From assembly GCA_034401135.1 (NCBI GenBank), contig JAWZSP010000007.1, forward strand, positions 1,240,001 through 1,304,000: a stretch of DNA of 64,000 nucleotides. The letters are read 5' to 3'. The notes beneath the pieces were generated by a model. The model ran no database searches and had not been told where the DNA came from. It saw only the letters and a list, made by a program, of their open reading frames with translations. Numbering within the stretch: position 1 is the stretch's first letter; each line of letters begins with the position of its first letter. This document shows positions 47,703 through 60,805 of this stretch, in pieces. The stretch is from Volutella citrinella (taxonomy: Eukaryota; Ascomycota; Sordariomycetes; Hypocreales; Nectriaceae). Position numbers and translations under genes: made by a program.

Positions 47703-48461
47703 CATGTGAAAAGCAAAGGCGGGTTTGCAGCTGAGCAGTGAGATGGCGTTGTTGTGTCGGGGCGCAAGGATCCGGATCTTTGTCTTGGGGGTGCATCTTT
47801 GTTTCTTTTTTTTCTTTTTTTTTTTTTCTGGTATCAGTGTACAATGAACAAGCACCTCAGCCATATATAGAAGTAGGGAACATTGGCAGGCATTAATCAA
47901 AACAAGATGAGACCATGTGCCGTCATGTCCCTTGGCTGTGATGTGATATCAATACATATCGAGAGTTGCCTCGACAGCTGTTGACGCCCCCACCACAGAG
48001 GGAGCTCCAGCGCTTGAACCACTACCTACCGCCGGCTGGGCCCGACGTCATTTCCCGGACAGGGGAGCAGGGGCCCTAGCAGTTCAGCTCAGATAAGATT
48101 GGCAACCCCAAGTCAACACGCGCGCCCGCCGCAGACCGACACTCGGTGGCCAACGACATACTGCCCTCTATCCCCAGATTCTCAAGACTGCCCACCGAAG
48201 GTTCCTCCATCTCGAGCACACGACCACCGCCGAAGCACGTCCGCCCCATCGCCCATCCATCGCCGCCTCTCCGCCCCTCGGCCCTGTTCAGAGAAACCAG
48301 CGCCATAAACCGATGTGACACCGCCGCCTCTAAGATCCATCCCGTCCCTCCCTTACACGCGCCGCCGACGTCGCCGGCAGCGCGAACGCCCACGGTCCAC
48401 CCACCACCGACACCGCCTCTCGTCCAGGCTCCTGGTCACTCCTTTGCCCTGCAGCTTGCCC
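47703..48461. other. gap between PEX2 and the multi-pass membrane protein gene
   Basis: About 0.76 kb with T-rich runs at 47805-47827 just after PEX2. From about 48110 the sequence is C-rich and looks like the leader of the next gene. No separate gene is supported. Confidence 0.5.
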
Positions 48462-50479
48462 ATGCCGAGCTTCTTCCAGTTCACGCAGGGCACCGAGTCG
48501 CGCGTCCGGCCCAACGACTCGGCCCCGCTGCTCGGCCGCTTCCGCGCCGTGCCCCCGCGGCCGGAGCTCAGTAGCCTGCTCGGCGCCGGTGGCAGTGTCC
48601 CGCGGCGATCGTCGTCTGGAGGTGGACGAGGAGGCGGACGAGGGGGAAGCGACGGCCGAATCTCGCTGGGGGCTGATGGCCGCGGCAGCGTGCACATCGG
48701 ATACGGCGCCATCTTCGCCGGCGGCTGGTTACACGATGGCCAGAGCGAGAGCAGCGAGGACGAGGAGCCCGAGCTGGAGGACGAGCTGACCAAGTGGGAG
48801 CGTGCCTGGCAGCGCTGGTTCTTGGATGTCTGGGTCGACCCGCGACAGTCGGCCGTCAAGCGCGTGGTCGACAGGTGGTGGAGTCGATATGGGCTGCTGG
48901 TCTTTCTACCGGCGCTACTGGTACGGATCGAAGAAGCTGCGAGATGCCGTGACTGTAGGGGCTCCTGACTGACCATGTACAGGCCGTTGCGTGGTGCGCC
49001 GTGCCGTTCCCGCAGTACAACCTCCCGGACGATGGGCTCTACGACCCCCAGGTGCCCAAGAAGGGCAACTCCCCCGGCCACGGAGCCGCCCGGGTCCAGG
49101 TCAACTTCTGGTTCTTCCTCATTGTCTACTACGGCTTCTACAACCTCACCGCCCTCATCTGGATCAGCAAGGTCTTCAACCTGTACAGCCTCAACTGGTG
49201 GCCCCAGTCCCTCGGATTCCCCGTGACCGTCTCCCTCATCGCCATCCTCTCTCTCGCCGTCCCCGTCCCCATCTATCTCAACTCCAACGCGCGCTGGATC
49301 ACCGTCCACAACACGGCCTGGATCTCCTGGACATTCGTCACAATGGCACTGCCCGTCACCATTGCCTTCTTCATCCTGACCCTCAACGAGCGTCACGTGG
49401 GCCTGCGACACTCGCTGTCCGAGACGCAACGCATCTTCACCACGTCGTGGTGGTTGGGCGAGCCCGACACCATCTCGGGGAGGGACCGCCGAAGGCTGGC
49501 CGTCAACGAGGACCTCTTCAACCCGGACGTCCTCCAAGTCACACCCGACCCTCGACCGCGTGGCGTGGCGATGCGACGGCGGTGGCTGCCCGCCAGCTTT
49601 GTGCGCTTTCTGTGGTTCTGCGTTGCCCTCTTCATCGGCTTGATGGCATATGTGATTGGGGAGGCATATGCGGAGCTCTACCTGCGAACCCTCCCACATG
49701 ACAACCTGGAGACTGTGGTCTACGTCTATGGCTGGGTCATAACCGTCCACCTTCTCGACGCCCTGACGGGATTCGTCCTCGGTATCAGGGAGGGCGAGCG
49801 CGTAGGGAGCTACCCGCTAAGCTGGGTGTTCAAACTGTGAGTGAAGCCTTTGGTCCTTCTTGAACGAAAATTGCCATTGTGGCATGGGAACGGCTGACCT
49901 GGGAAACCTAGATACTTCATGTTGACATACCAGACGTATGTGCGAGCTCTGTATGCGCGCCTACGGTCGCCTGGGCAGTTCATCATTCTCCAGATCCTCT
50001 CGTCCACCGGGCTGGTCGTCATCACCCCGATCATGATGACGCGCCTCTTCCACAAAATCCTGTTGATTCTGGGGCTGAGCACCCAGAGCTATGGCTCCTA
50101 CCAGAAGCTCCAGACCAGGAACATTTTTATCAGGTTTCTGGCCGAGAACACGTCCATGGCGGCCTTCCTCGGCAGCATCCTCGTATTGCACTTTGGCGCC
50201 AACAAGGATGTCTACCCCTACTTCGCCTTCGACAACATGGATGAAGGGCAGTACACCTTCGAACTCACATTCTACGCCTCAACGGTGACGTGGGCATGCG
50301 AACTGGTTGCCAGTGTCGCTGTTCGCATTCTCGTTCGCGTCTTCTTTCAAGTTGACGTCGGGTTGGAGGGTAAGCTGGACCTGGCTGTCTGGCCCGAGCT
50401 GATGCCGACATGTGTCGCTGTCATGCTGCACGTGTTGCAAAACATGCTGTTTTCAATCATCCGACTGCAGTTTCGATGA
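48462..50479 (+). CDS. multi-pass membrane protein of unknown function (3 exons)
   Basis: The exons are 48462-48920, 48983-49836 and 49912-50479, giving 626 aa. The N-terminal 90 residues are Gly/Arg/Ser-rich and probably disordered; an acidic patch (SESSEDEEPELEDE) follows. About ten hydrophobic segments come next, including YGLLVFLPALLAVAWCAVPF, NFWFFLIVYYGFYNLTALIW, VTVSLIAILSLAVPVPIYL, WISWTFVTMALPVTIAFFIL, FVRFLWFCVALFIGLMAYVI and ILSSTGLVVITPIMM. A conserved-looking loop reads YPYFAFDNMDEGQYTFEL. The N-terminus (MPSFFQFTQGTESRVRPNDS) is not a signal peptide. I recall proteins of this general layout in other ascomycetes but cannot name a family or substrate. It resembles a transporter or membrane scaffold more than an enzyme. 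It lies downstream of PEX2 on the same strand but has its own leader. Confidence 0.78.
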
Positions 50480-53400
50480 GCGCAGCGGAACTAAAGCAGT
50501 TTCATCATACTGTGACGCGAGCGGCCGGAACGGGCCGTGCAATGGCGGTGGGATTGGCCTGCTTGAAGAGGCGGACGATGGAGTACATCTCAAGACTGGG
50601 ATGATGCTGGCAGGCGTAGAGTGGCGTTTGGCCTGGCATTTGTCGAGTAGTATTTGACGTGGGTTTGGCGCGCAGCGTCCGTTTCATAGATTAGCAGATA
50701 ATGGTTGCTGGCCCTTGGTGGCAGGCTTGATACCCCTTATAGAGAGAGACCTACCTCCGGACAAGGTAGCTCTTGGACTTGATGTTCTTGCATGAGATAC
50801 CCGATAGATTGACGGGCCCGGATAATAATACAGTAGTACATCGAATCGTCGTTTGACAGCGGGGCGTCGTCGTCTGTTGCATGCCTCGTGGGCTCACCCC
50901 CCGAGTGGGGGAGGGGGAGGGGCATGATACAAAACCGAGGGCGTTGCTTTAGAGTTGGATGCTGCTCACCGGCTGAGAATGGATGCAACGGCATTCCTTC
51001 CTCGCTGGTGGCTGGCATCACGGATTGGTGCTTCCTTGATATCGCTAACCTCTTCTTGGGGCCACGGCCACAGGACTAGCAGGCAGGCCAGAGCACCATC
51101 AGCAGAGTCTCCCGCGCAGATATGCCTGATACGGCCGTTGGCGCTGCCCATGGTGTCGTGTCGCGCGCTCAGCTGAGGCGTGGGGCCAATTATCAACAGA
51201 TACCACCAGGAAGTGACAGGTCGGCACATGATGGATGACAGCCAGTCTGAGCCAGAGCACGGAGTCATATCCCAGAACCCCTCTAGGGACAACAACTTCT
51301 TCAAAGGGTCGACATGTACGCAGACACTCGCAACTCACAACTGGCGCCGCAAGGTCGGTGCGCCGGTTGGCCGAGATCTACCACGGAAGCCACTCGGGGA
51401 ACTGCCCCGCCCATGAAAAGTAGGTCTGGAACCATGGCATGCGCCGACTGCGTCCGTTGCTTCAAGCTGTCAACCCGAGCGGCCCGGCGTGGACGCCACT
51501 TGGCCCTGTGGCAGACTAATGCAAGCCTGCGAAGGCGGAAGTTTATGGTTGCGCGGCGCGCCTTCAAACAGCGGTGAAAACCAAGCAGCTCGGACGGCCG
51601 GCCAGAGTTGCGGTGGTAGTTGCACTCAAGCACAGCACGCAGCAACCGGTGTGAGGTTTCTGGAGGGGAGAAGATGCAAGACATTGGACGGGCAGAGCAA
51701 ATGGGGGGAGAGATGGGCATCCTACCGACTGCAACAAACGAAAAGGAGAAACTGAAGCACAAGGTGTAAAGAAGAGACCCGGTCACCGGGACCGGGGGCC
51801 GCAACAAGAAGGTTGCAGTGCAGCTGCGACTGTGAGAGATGACAGCCAGCGGCCAGCACAGAGGGTCTAGAAAGAGGCGAGGCTGCACCACTACTCGACC
51901 TACGTGTGCTGTGTCGTGTTGGGTTGTGTTGTGTAGCTGGATAGACCCCACGCGCCGTGGTAGGTAGGTGGTAGTCAGCGAGCAACCCTCCGTTTCTCGA
52001 GAACGATGGGATGCAGATGCGATTTCATGCGTGTGAGTCCCAAGGCAGTTGTGCTGCGCCTCATCGGCCGAATTCATCCATCCATATCAGTACATGTCTC
52101 AGATACCAGTGCCGGCCAGGTGGAGTCCACCACAGGGGACAGAAAGGGCTGACTGCTGGGTGCATGATGCTGACGCGGTAACTAATTGAGTTCAAGTCAA
52201 CGAGAGAGAGCTGAACATGAGTGTGAATCATCGTCGCGGGATCGAGCTTGGTGCAGCCCATTTGGCCCTTGTGCGGGGACTGGGGGTGGCTACATCAATG
52301 GTTCGCACCCTGCCCACAGGCATGACTGTCGCCCATCAATCGAACGCTGCTGGGCTCTGCTGTGCCGGCGTTGAAGATGCAGCGTGCTATCGCTACATCG
52401 ACATCAGAGTGTGCGGAATGCTGCAGAACGTGGACGGCTCCGTGCCGATCCCGCCCCCTAGCATTCGCATCGTGAGGAACGGAAGACAGACGTAGGGGCA
52501 CGACGGCAAACGGCCTCGTCAGAAGAAGGAGTCATAGAAACCTTCGTGCATATGCATCGACGGGATCGCCATCCATTGCGCGTGTTTGCTGCTCTGTACG
52601 CCGAGACCTGCCCCACGCACGCAGGGCGGCGGGTTCTTCCACTGCTCGGTCGGGCTGGGGACCCTGGTAGCCACTAGTGTAATGCGTTTGATCCAGCCTG
52701 TATCAGATCAGGGAAGCCGATTCCATGCTGCTGGTGGCTCTCGGGGCCCAGAGGCGCCACTGGGAACAAGAGACCATGTCGCCATGATTCGATCGGTCTG
52801 CATAATGCGATGACTTGCTGGCAACTTATGCAGCTGCTGCAGGCCTTGACGAGGGACACAGAAGCAACACCCATGACGGAGCCCGAGAATTGGGCGTGCG
52901 TGGAGCTGCACGGAGAGGTATGGGCCTGGTGTCAACTGGCTGGTCGGCGGTACATGGACACAGGACTGGTCTGCACGCCTTGGTGTGAGTGGGAGCGGAT
53001 GTTGAGAACGCTTTGCTCTGGTGGGGCTCGGTTCAAATTGAGCCTTATCGGACCACGAGGAAGAGGGGAGAAAAATTCGAAGAAGGAAAAAGCAAAACGA
53101 AACATTCGAGAGGCTTGGACGCGAACGGTGCATGGCTGAGAGTGCTGTGTCCTGCGTACCGGTAGAAATCGTGTGCATCCAAAGGCGCACAAGAGAGCGA
53201 GCCCATGATTTCCACTGGCATGGAATTATGAGAAGCTCGTTGGCCAGTTGCGCCAACCAGTTGGTGCGACTCATCCATCCTGGGACGCACTACTCCGTGC
53301 GCTGGTAGCATACCTCCTTTCGCCAGTCATTCTGCTTTCCTCTCGAGATAAAGTTACATGTGTGGCCGTGGGCCTGTATGTAACGAGAAGGCCACACAAA

Positions 53401-56319
53401 AGGCATAAAGAAAGTACCGTGTTGCACATGCCATGGGGCATTCTCTGAGACGCGGGACAGTCCCGGACCTGCGCCCAAGAGTGCCCTGGCGAATTTTTTA
53501 TGGCCCCCTCCCACCACATGCAGCCTTGCTTTTTGTCTCCGATTTCTGGGACCACGCAACTTCGTGGTGTTCTTGCGGGCTTGTCCAATATTATGCGTGT
53601 TACTTCGTCATTCAAAACCTGAAATCGCAATGAGCCCCAAGCTCGGACTGTCAACCATGAAGCCGGCAGGTGGGGCCCCTGGGTGGAATGAGATGCCAAA
53701 CATGGCATTATCGGAGCTTGGTGGGTATATTCGACGGCGGTGCTTGTGTACGTACTGTGTAGCGCGCAGGAGGGTACTAGCCGACCCTTGCAGGGTTGCC
53801 TGTTTGATTGCCAGCGAGCTGAATTAGCGATGCGGCCTTGCGCCCCGAGATGCTCGTACATCCTCACGCCACTCGCAGGGCCTGGGGTCGGGCATATGGG
53901 AGCCGGCTCCTGTCCTCAATCGTCGGGCTAAACACGTCGGAGTGTCAGGGCCGGTTGACGGGTAGCTAACAAGGGTGCTGACATGGTCAACCGAAAAGCG
54001 CAACAATAAAAGAAAAGAACATAACGCACAGACAGTCATCCGCAAAGTACCTTCTCATCCCCGCCTGGCCCTAAAGCTCCCCAGAGAGTAGCAGGGGCAT
54101 GGTCAATATGGTGTGCCCTGGGCAGTGCCACCCACGGCTTGCTTCAGCCAACAACAGGTCCATCAACGACGTGCAATCTCATGGAGCCGCGGCCGGCCAC
54201 CAGGGAGGCTGCAGCTAGCAACGTGTGTCGGCAACGAAGAGGAATTTGACGGCTCCGTGATCCACTGCACTGTCTTAGTCGTAATGGCGGATCTGGCAAA
54301 CCCCAATGGAACCCGGATAATTAAAATAGAACAAGCAAGGATAACACAAAGCCAACCAGGTCTGAACGGGGTCCATTTGGTGGCGGTTGAGTATCGATGC
54401 CCTAATAAAGCAACAGCATACTGCTCGGTAATGAAGGACCTTGGCTCGTACTGCCGCACCACGTAGGCTATAGGTGCGCTCAAACCCCAGGATTCTCTGC
54501 TGGCCGTAGAGAGGAGCGAGCGCCTTGGTCGATTACCCGTGCTGTGTCCTGTCTTTTCATCAAGGTCGTCGTTGGACACATGCATGCGCGAGCTCCATAC
54601 CTGTATCAGCCTCCGACTCGCAAAAGAGACTGTGTGACAGCCACTGTCGTCGTGCAATGCGACAGTGGCTGACCCCGCCAGTTGACCAGAAGTGGTGCCT
54701 GGAACAACGAGCCATTCACGGATGGGGTGGCTGGTGCCCCATCCCTCCACTTGGTCCCATTCGGCCAGGCATTGGTTGAGGGGCCTTCATCGCGTATACA
54801 GATGCAGCCACCCAAGCAAGGATGCCCGAAACAAGTTACAAGTCGACATCCACCACACGCACACCTCCTCAACGACAACTTGATATGACTCGATCAGAGG
54901 CTGGATGACACAAGGCGTCATCCGTCAACAACGGCAGGCACAGGGAACAATCGGCTCGGTACTGCGTAGAAGGTCGACACGCAACGGGGATAGGGTGGGA
55001 GAGAGGACAAGGGTGCGTTCTCGCTCAAGGACACGGCAGGCCGTATCCATCAGCATTGCACCTCCCTTCTCACCAGGCTGCCAACATGGCCGGCGGCTGT
55101 CTTCCGATCAGTCGGTAAGGATCAGTGCTCAGTGCTCACCCGGGCGACTGAGCTGTAGCGGTTGCGACCATTCGAATTGAGCGAAGTCGCGTGGTGGATG
55201 TCTTATCTGGCCAGGCGGCCTGACGCACGGCATCTGCCTGGAGAAAGTCGGGTTGGTGTTGAGAGGCTCTTGTCACGACTCGGGTCCTGGTACTTGCGGA
55301 AGTCGTTGATCAAATAATGACTGGTACCTTCCCTCCCTTTCCAATTGGTAAGAAGACATTGTGGCCACTACGCACACACCGAGAACCGCTACGAATTTCT
55401 TTCTTTGCTTGCGTGCTTATTACTGACGTGCTGCCCTGGCCCGTCTGGATAACTGTACCAGTACTAAGGTACTACTACAATTGCTTCTGTCCTTTGCATT
55501 CTGAGCTCCTCCCTAGGTACTTGGGCTTGGTAGGGCCAGTCGACATTGCCGGTGGCTACCTTACCTATTGGGCATGCCTGGGCCGGCTGGGCGGTGGTGG
55601 TGCGTGCCGTCGCACTGATCGCCCACCGCCCATTACCCACCGCCCACCAAGCAGATGCACGCCCAATGCGCCCGATTCATGGTGCAAGCTTGTCCTTCAA
55701 GTTCCATTGAATAGTGGGAATTCAGAGCGTGAAAAAAAAGAGGGCGGAAAATTTTATCCTTCACCTCCACTCTGTCCCCTCCCCTCCCCCTCCCCCTCGC
55801 TCAATCGCTCCTGCCGTTCCCCCACCTCCCACACGCCCAGCACCGCTCTTATACACCCCTCCTTCTCTCCTTTCGCGGCGTTGCCCTTGCCTTGCGGTGC
55901 ACCGGCGCTCGGTGCTTGGGTGCCTCTTGCCTCGCCTTTTGCCTACTACGGCGGGATTAGGTGGCAGCCAGTGGCCCGTTGTACCTTCCCTGCCCTGGCT
56001 TGCCCGTCGTAGTCGTAGTCGTACTCCATACTAAGCCAGCGTTGCGGCCAGCCGGCGGTCCGTCTTGTACTTTGGCGATACCTACCCCTCCCGTGGTTCC
56101 CGTCAGGCACCGCAAGTACTGGCTCCGTGCCCTACCAACCAAGCTGCCTCTTACTCCTACGCCCAAGGCCCTCGCTCGACCGCCGAAATCACACTCCTCC
56201 TTGTACCTGCGCTCTGCTCCCGTCCCTTCCCTCTCTTCTCTCACCCTCTCGCTTCCCTGTCAGCCTTTTCTCCCTCCTCCCTCCTCCTCTCCTCCTCCTC
56301 TTCTTCTCTTCTCTCCATC
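50480..56319. other. gene-free tract, 5.8 kb, ending in a CT-rich promoter
   Basis: The longest gap in the window. Open frames exist on both strands (up to about 260 codons), but none has a known motif, stable composition or a splice partner. From about 55740 the plus strand becomes strongly CT-rich (CCTCCCCTCCCCCTCC near 55780, then an almost pure C/T tract at 56220-56315), which is the APT1 promoter and leader. The rest may contain long non-coding transcripts or relics of lost genes; nothing decisive was seen. Confidence 0.6.
56220..56319 (+). promoter_or_regulatory. CT-rich core promoter/leader of APT1
   Basis: About 100 bp of almost uninterrupted pyrimidines (CTCCTCCTCTCCTCCTCCTC-like) end four bases before the ATG at 56320. 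Pyrimidine tracts in this position are common at strongly expressed housekeeping genes of filamentous fungi. Confidence 0.55.
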
Positions 56320-57056
56320 ATGTCCGCTCAACAGGATCCCTCCTCCACAAACACCTCACCCTCCGTACACGTCAGCCATGCCTCGGAATCGGGACGACAG
56401 CCCTCCTCCTCCTCCCCCGGCTCCGCCGAACTCGCCAGTGCAAAGATAAGCCTGCGCAAGTCGCTGCGCAGCTTCCCCGACTTCCCGATTCCCGGCATCA
56501 ACTTCGTCGATATCATGCCCCTCTTCGCCGATCCGGTTGCCCACGCTACCCTCGTCGATGCCCTCGCCCTGCAGATCTCCGAGGCTTTCAAGGGTGCCAA
56601 GCCCGATGTCATTGTTGGACTCGATGCCCGAGGTTTTCTCTTCGGCCCCGGTCTGGCCCTGCGACTTGGCGTTTCCTTCGCAGCTGTTCGCAAGCAGGGC
56701 AAGCTCCCCGGCCCCTGCGTCACTGCCGAGTACGTCAAGGAGTACGGCAAGGACTTTTTCCAGATGCAAGAGGATGCCGTTCGTGAGGGCCAAAAAGTCC
56801 TGATCGTCGATGACATTATTGCCACCGGTAAGACCGAGACCACCCAATTGCGCCTGCCTCTGAAACTCCAAACTTGAGGTAACACGGGCTAACCGCTTCT
56901 TGCTCTGTAGGTGGTTCAGCCAAGGCTGCCTCCGATCTCGTCACCCAGCTCAAGGGTGATGTGATTGGGTTCCTGTTCATTCTCGAGATTCCGGGCCTCA
57001 ATGGACGCGAAAAGCTCGGTTCTACCCCCACATCCATTCTGCTCGAAGACGCCTAG
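56320..57056 (+). CDS. apt1: adenine phosphoribosyltransferase (2 exons)
   Basis: Purine salvage enzyme that converts adenine and PRPP to AMP in the cytosol. The exons are 56320-56827 and 56911-57056, giving 217 aa. The first 40 residues are a Ser/Pro-rich extension not needed for catalysis. The core begins KISLRKSLRSFPDFPIPGIN, then FVDIMPLFADP, VIVGLDARGFLFGPGLALRL and RKQGKLPGP. The PRPP-binding loop VLIVDDIIATGGSAKAA covers about residues 160-176 and is split by the 83-bp intron within the first Gly of GG. The conserved flexible-loop segment EYVKEYGKDFFQMQEDAV is present, and the enzyme ends LGSTPTSILLEDA. Residues for both substrates are intact, so it should be active. Confidence 0.95.
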
Positions 57057-57615
57057 ATGCCAGATTATGCCGCACAATACCCCTCGAACTCAAGCATTTC
57101 AACATCCACGGATTTCGGCGAAAGAGAGCGCCGCCGACGAAGACATACATCATACCCTGCATCAACGCCGGGAAAGGGGAGCCTGCGGGACTGCATGCGT
57201 TTTATTTTCTACTTGTTTTTTCAGTTGAGGCCTTTCAGCCATTCCACTGTGAATCTTCTCAGCCACCAGCTTGAGATGTCTGCAATGTCTGGCGTTTTTT
57301 TCTTTCTGGATGGTCTATATTCATAAATCACACAAAAGTCGTATCGGGATTTCATGCACTCATAGACGGAGGGTTTGGGAAGGTTTGTTTGAATTGTAAA
57401 GATTTTATCAGTAATCGCGCCTCGTTCGGCTTACGCGTTCTTGTGCCAAAGATAGATGCTTTCGCACGAACCAGTAATAATGTAGGGAACCATAAGTTCT
57501 ACATCTTAATTCTGTCAACTTTTGATTCAGATTCCTCATGAAGTGGGTATTTTGTTGAGCTATCTGCAGGCTTAATTCAATGTGTGTACCAAGCAACCAA
57601 CGCTATGCAAGGAAA
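57057..57615. other. tail-to-tail gap between APT1 and the GH47 gene
   Basis: About 0.56 kb, AT-richer than the surrounding genes, with T-runs near 57215 and 57295. It holds two 3' ends. No gene is supported. Confidence 0.5.
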
Positions 57616-60600
57616 TTACAAGACCATGGCGTTTTCAATAATCATGTTTTGGCTCTCAACCCAATATTGTCTGCGCATTCCCACTGCGGTCGCCTGGCCA
57701 AACAATTCGTAATCGCCCTCAACCCCACGAAACATGACTAAGGGGATGCCAGCAAGGCGCTCCATGCCCTTGGGTGTCTTTTGCCTAAGCGGTAGCAATG
57801 GTCGTATGTCACTCTCGCCCTCACCATTGCCATGCTCATCCCGCTCATCCACGACGATGACGATCTGGAGAGACGTAGGTCCCGGTGCGAAGCTGGGGAT
57901 GTTTTCGAGTTTCTCATTGAAAGAACACCGGCCACGGAGCAGTACAATGACCTGGTGGTTTCGGGACGCCTCCTCGGGTAGTGTGTCGTCACAAGCGTAG
58001 CCGCCCAAGTAAACCGAGGTCCAAGGGAAGTTGGACTGCGGGTTTTTGGAGTTCCAAGATGGGGACCTGACATCCGGCGTGTCGGAGATCGGCGGCATTG
58101 GGAACGCGCCGGCGCCGGTGGCAGTGAACGCAGGCCAAAGCCGAACGGTGGGGCCGTTGGCCGGGTCCGCGTCCGGGATGTCGGTGGGTTCCGCGTCAAA
58201 GACGGAAGACACGGCTCGCAGCAGCGATTTCAGCAGGGATTCGCTGGGCGGGGTGGAGGGGTCGAGTACAGGCGCCAGGGAGCCGTTGAAACCGTCAATC
58301 ACTGCCGACAGGTCTGCAGCACGGGTTTCCTCCTGTTTCTCAAGCAAGGACACGAAAACGGAGTCTTTTCGTCGCACGCAGGTGAAGGCTTCATCCTTCA
58401 TGTGCCGAACGTGGTCGGCGTGGAAGTACACCACCTCATCTCGGCCCAGCTGCGTGCCGCCTGCATGGGTGATCCTCCATATCACGTCGCCATACTGCTC
58501 ACTCCGCTGACGCTCAAGCTGCAGACGCATGCCAGCGAGATTCTTGACGGTAGGGCCACCGCGGCGGGTCCACTCTAGGGACGTGCCGAACCGTGAGGCG
58601 AGTGAGCTTGCGGCATCGTTGGCCGGGAACTCAATCCACGTCACGACGCGCTCGACGGGGACTGAACATGTGCCGTCAGGCGGGAGAAAGGTAGGAGGGA
58701 GCGTCCACGGGAAAAGGGTGTGGTTCGTCCGGGGACGGTACTTGGTGACCCGGCCCTTTTCCTTATCATCAACTTCGACGGCCTCAAAAGGCCCATGCAG
58801 GTTGGGGGTGTTGTGCAGATCTGTGAAACGTGCGACGTGGAAAAGGTTACGGCGAGCTGCAGTTGCCGATCCAGCCAAGGCACTGACAGGGGGGACAGCA
58901 GGGCACTCATTGGTGAAGTTGCCATCGTAGTAATTGTACTCGTGCGCACCGCGCTTCCGGGGGGAGGCCTCAGATGCGGGGGACGGCTTACGCTGCTTTG
59001 GGATTATGAGGGGATGGCCCTCAGTCGTGAAAACATAAGCCGCGTCGAGTTTGTTGAGAGCATGGTCTGGGTCGAAGAGCAGATACATGTACTTTGCTGT
59101 CTCTCCGAGGAAGAAGCTTTCCATGCGGTTGTTCTTCTCTCCAGTTCGAACATCTTGCAGACCTGTCCAGCCACACGGAGTGTAGCATCGGCGCTCGATG
59201 TCCTTGAGGACCATTTCCCCAACGTAAAGATAGAATGGATCCTTGGTGGCTCGATAAATGTAATACGTCGACTCGATGAACTCGGGCCGGCCGGGCCACC
59301 ATCCAAGGCCCCCGTCAATGGTATTATCGCGAATCGACCACCTCTCTGGCAGGGCCGAATACCTGGTCCATAGTGCCGTATACACGAGAATGCCCTCGAT
59401 GGCTTCGTCAAGCTCGCCTGCCAGCGCTAGGAGGCCTGGGTAGAATGCAGCTAGGCTGTCGATCCACATCGTATACGGCTGCCCGGTAGCACGGTGGTTA
59501 TTGGAATAATACGGATAGTGGTGTGTGTCCGTATAGAGATGTCGCTTTACAGATGCATGAGCCTGATGCCACGCTTCGAGAAAGGCATCGGCAGAATTCA
59601 ATGACGTCGGCAAAGGGGGATGTATCGTGTTTGGGTCAAGCCATTGAGAACTTCCCCCCTGCCGTGGCGTCGACGTGTTCGGCGTCTCGTGGCCCGACAA
59701 AAGAATGTGGCTCTTGAGGGCATATTCGAAGAAGCTGTCCATGCCAGCTCCAATTCCTGAATGGGGCCCGATCCACAAGCCTTTTTCAGCATCGATGCCG
59801 TTCCCAATAAGCCCGATATCGCTTTTTCTCACCCACACCTCCCAGAATGCGCGTTTGGCGGCCTGCTCAAATCGCTGATCGCCCGTCAGGCGACTTAGGA
59901 CCGTAAACTCCAGCACCAGGCTTGCCGCACCTGCGCTGCAGGTTTCTGTTACCTCGCGCACAGCGGGAGGCACTTCATCTGTCGTTCCTGGTCGGTGGAG
60001 GGGCGAGTTTGTGTAGAATGGGATGCCGTGGCGGAGGTTAACCCTTGGGTAAGGAATACCGGTGTCGGTATAGAACGCAGGCAGTATCCTCTGCGAAAGA
60101 TCAAGAGCAAGTCTCAGCAGCTGCCCATCATAGATGAAGCCATTGGGCCACTGGATGGGGCGTGTTTCCAGAGGGTCGTTCCCAGCACTCTCATTCAAGG
60201 GCCTTGCATCATATCCCATAATTGGTAACTCTCCGATCGCAAAAAGATGGGCGCTCAGTAACCCACCAACGCCTCGGATCACCGTTTCAAATACCTGGAC
60301 CTTGCTGTCCAGGTCGAAGCCGAACGCTCTGGAGCCTTGTCCAGATGGGCCGGGCCTTCCATCCCCATAGTATCCCGCAAACTGCGCGATGCCATTTTGA
60401 AAGTCTGCAAGCGCCCGGGAGCCGGTATTTGAGCCATCTTCGGGTCCTCCAGCCAGTATGGCTAGTGTAGATAGGCTGTCGATCAGGGTCAAGGAGTAGT
60501 TCCCAAGGGCGTCGTTGACGCCAACATGGCCGGGGTCATCTCGATCTCGTGTCAACGGGGTGCACGTCAACGGTCGCAGCTATATGTTTCAAGACAGAAT

Positions 60601-60805
60601 TAGCCATGTGTCCTCACGTTACTCAAGACCAAGCTCCTATGCAAACCTCGTCTTCGGGAAACGCATGTTCCATGTAATTGTTGTACCCATGGTAGAACAT
60701 TTGGACCGTTTCCTGGCGTAGCTGCGACAGGCGGTCTTGCCGCATCGCATTCACTGTCCATGGCAGTGCGACACATGTCAGCAGGAGCGTGGTGTCGAGA
60801 ATCAT
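57616..60805 (-). CDS. mnl1: EDEM/Htm1-type GH47 alpha-mannosidase-like protein (2 exons)
   Basis: The exons are 60805-60647 and 60579-57616, giving 1040 aa. The product acts in the ER lumen, trimming mannose from misfolded glycoproteins to mark them for ER-associated degradation. A signal peptide is evident (MILDTTLLLTCVALPWTVNA). The GH47 domain (about 25-560) retains the acidic residues of the barrel: VFETVIRGVGGLLSAHL, then GAGMDSFFEYALKS, RPEFIESTYYIYRAT and FFLGETAKYMYLLFD. The calcium-site Thr is in FTTEGHP. A long C-terminal region carries several N-glycosylation sites and a protease-associated-like domain near 890-1010 (VIVLLRGRCSFNEKLENI, then IPLVMFRGVEG), as in EDEM3. It has no HDEL/KDEL-type end (ENAMVL), so retention would need a partner such as a PDI. 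The single intron has an unusual GTTTGC donor. Confidence 0.92.

Noticed and set aside
48353..49750. 465-codon minus-strand frame opposite the multi-pass membrane protein
   Set aside because: The plus strand gives clear transmembrane segments and in-phase introns; the minus frame is low-complexity antisense.
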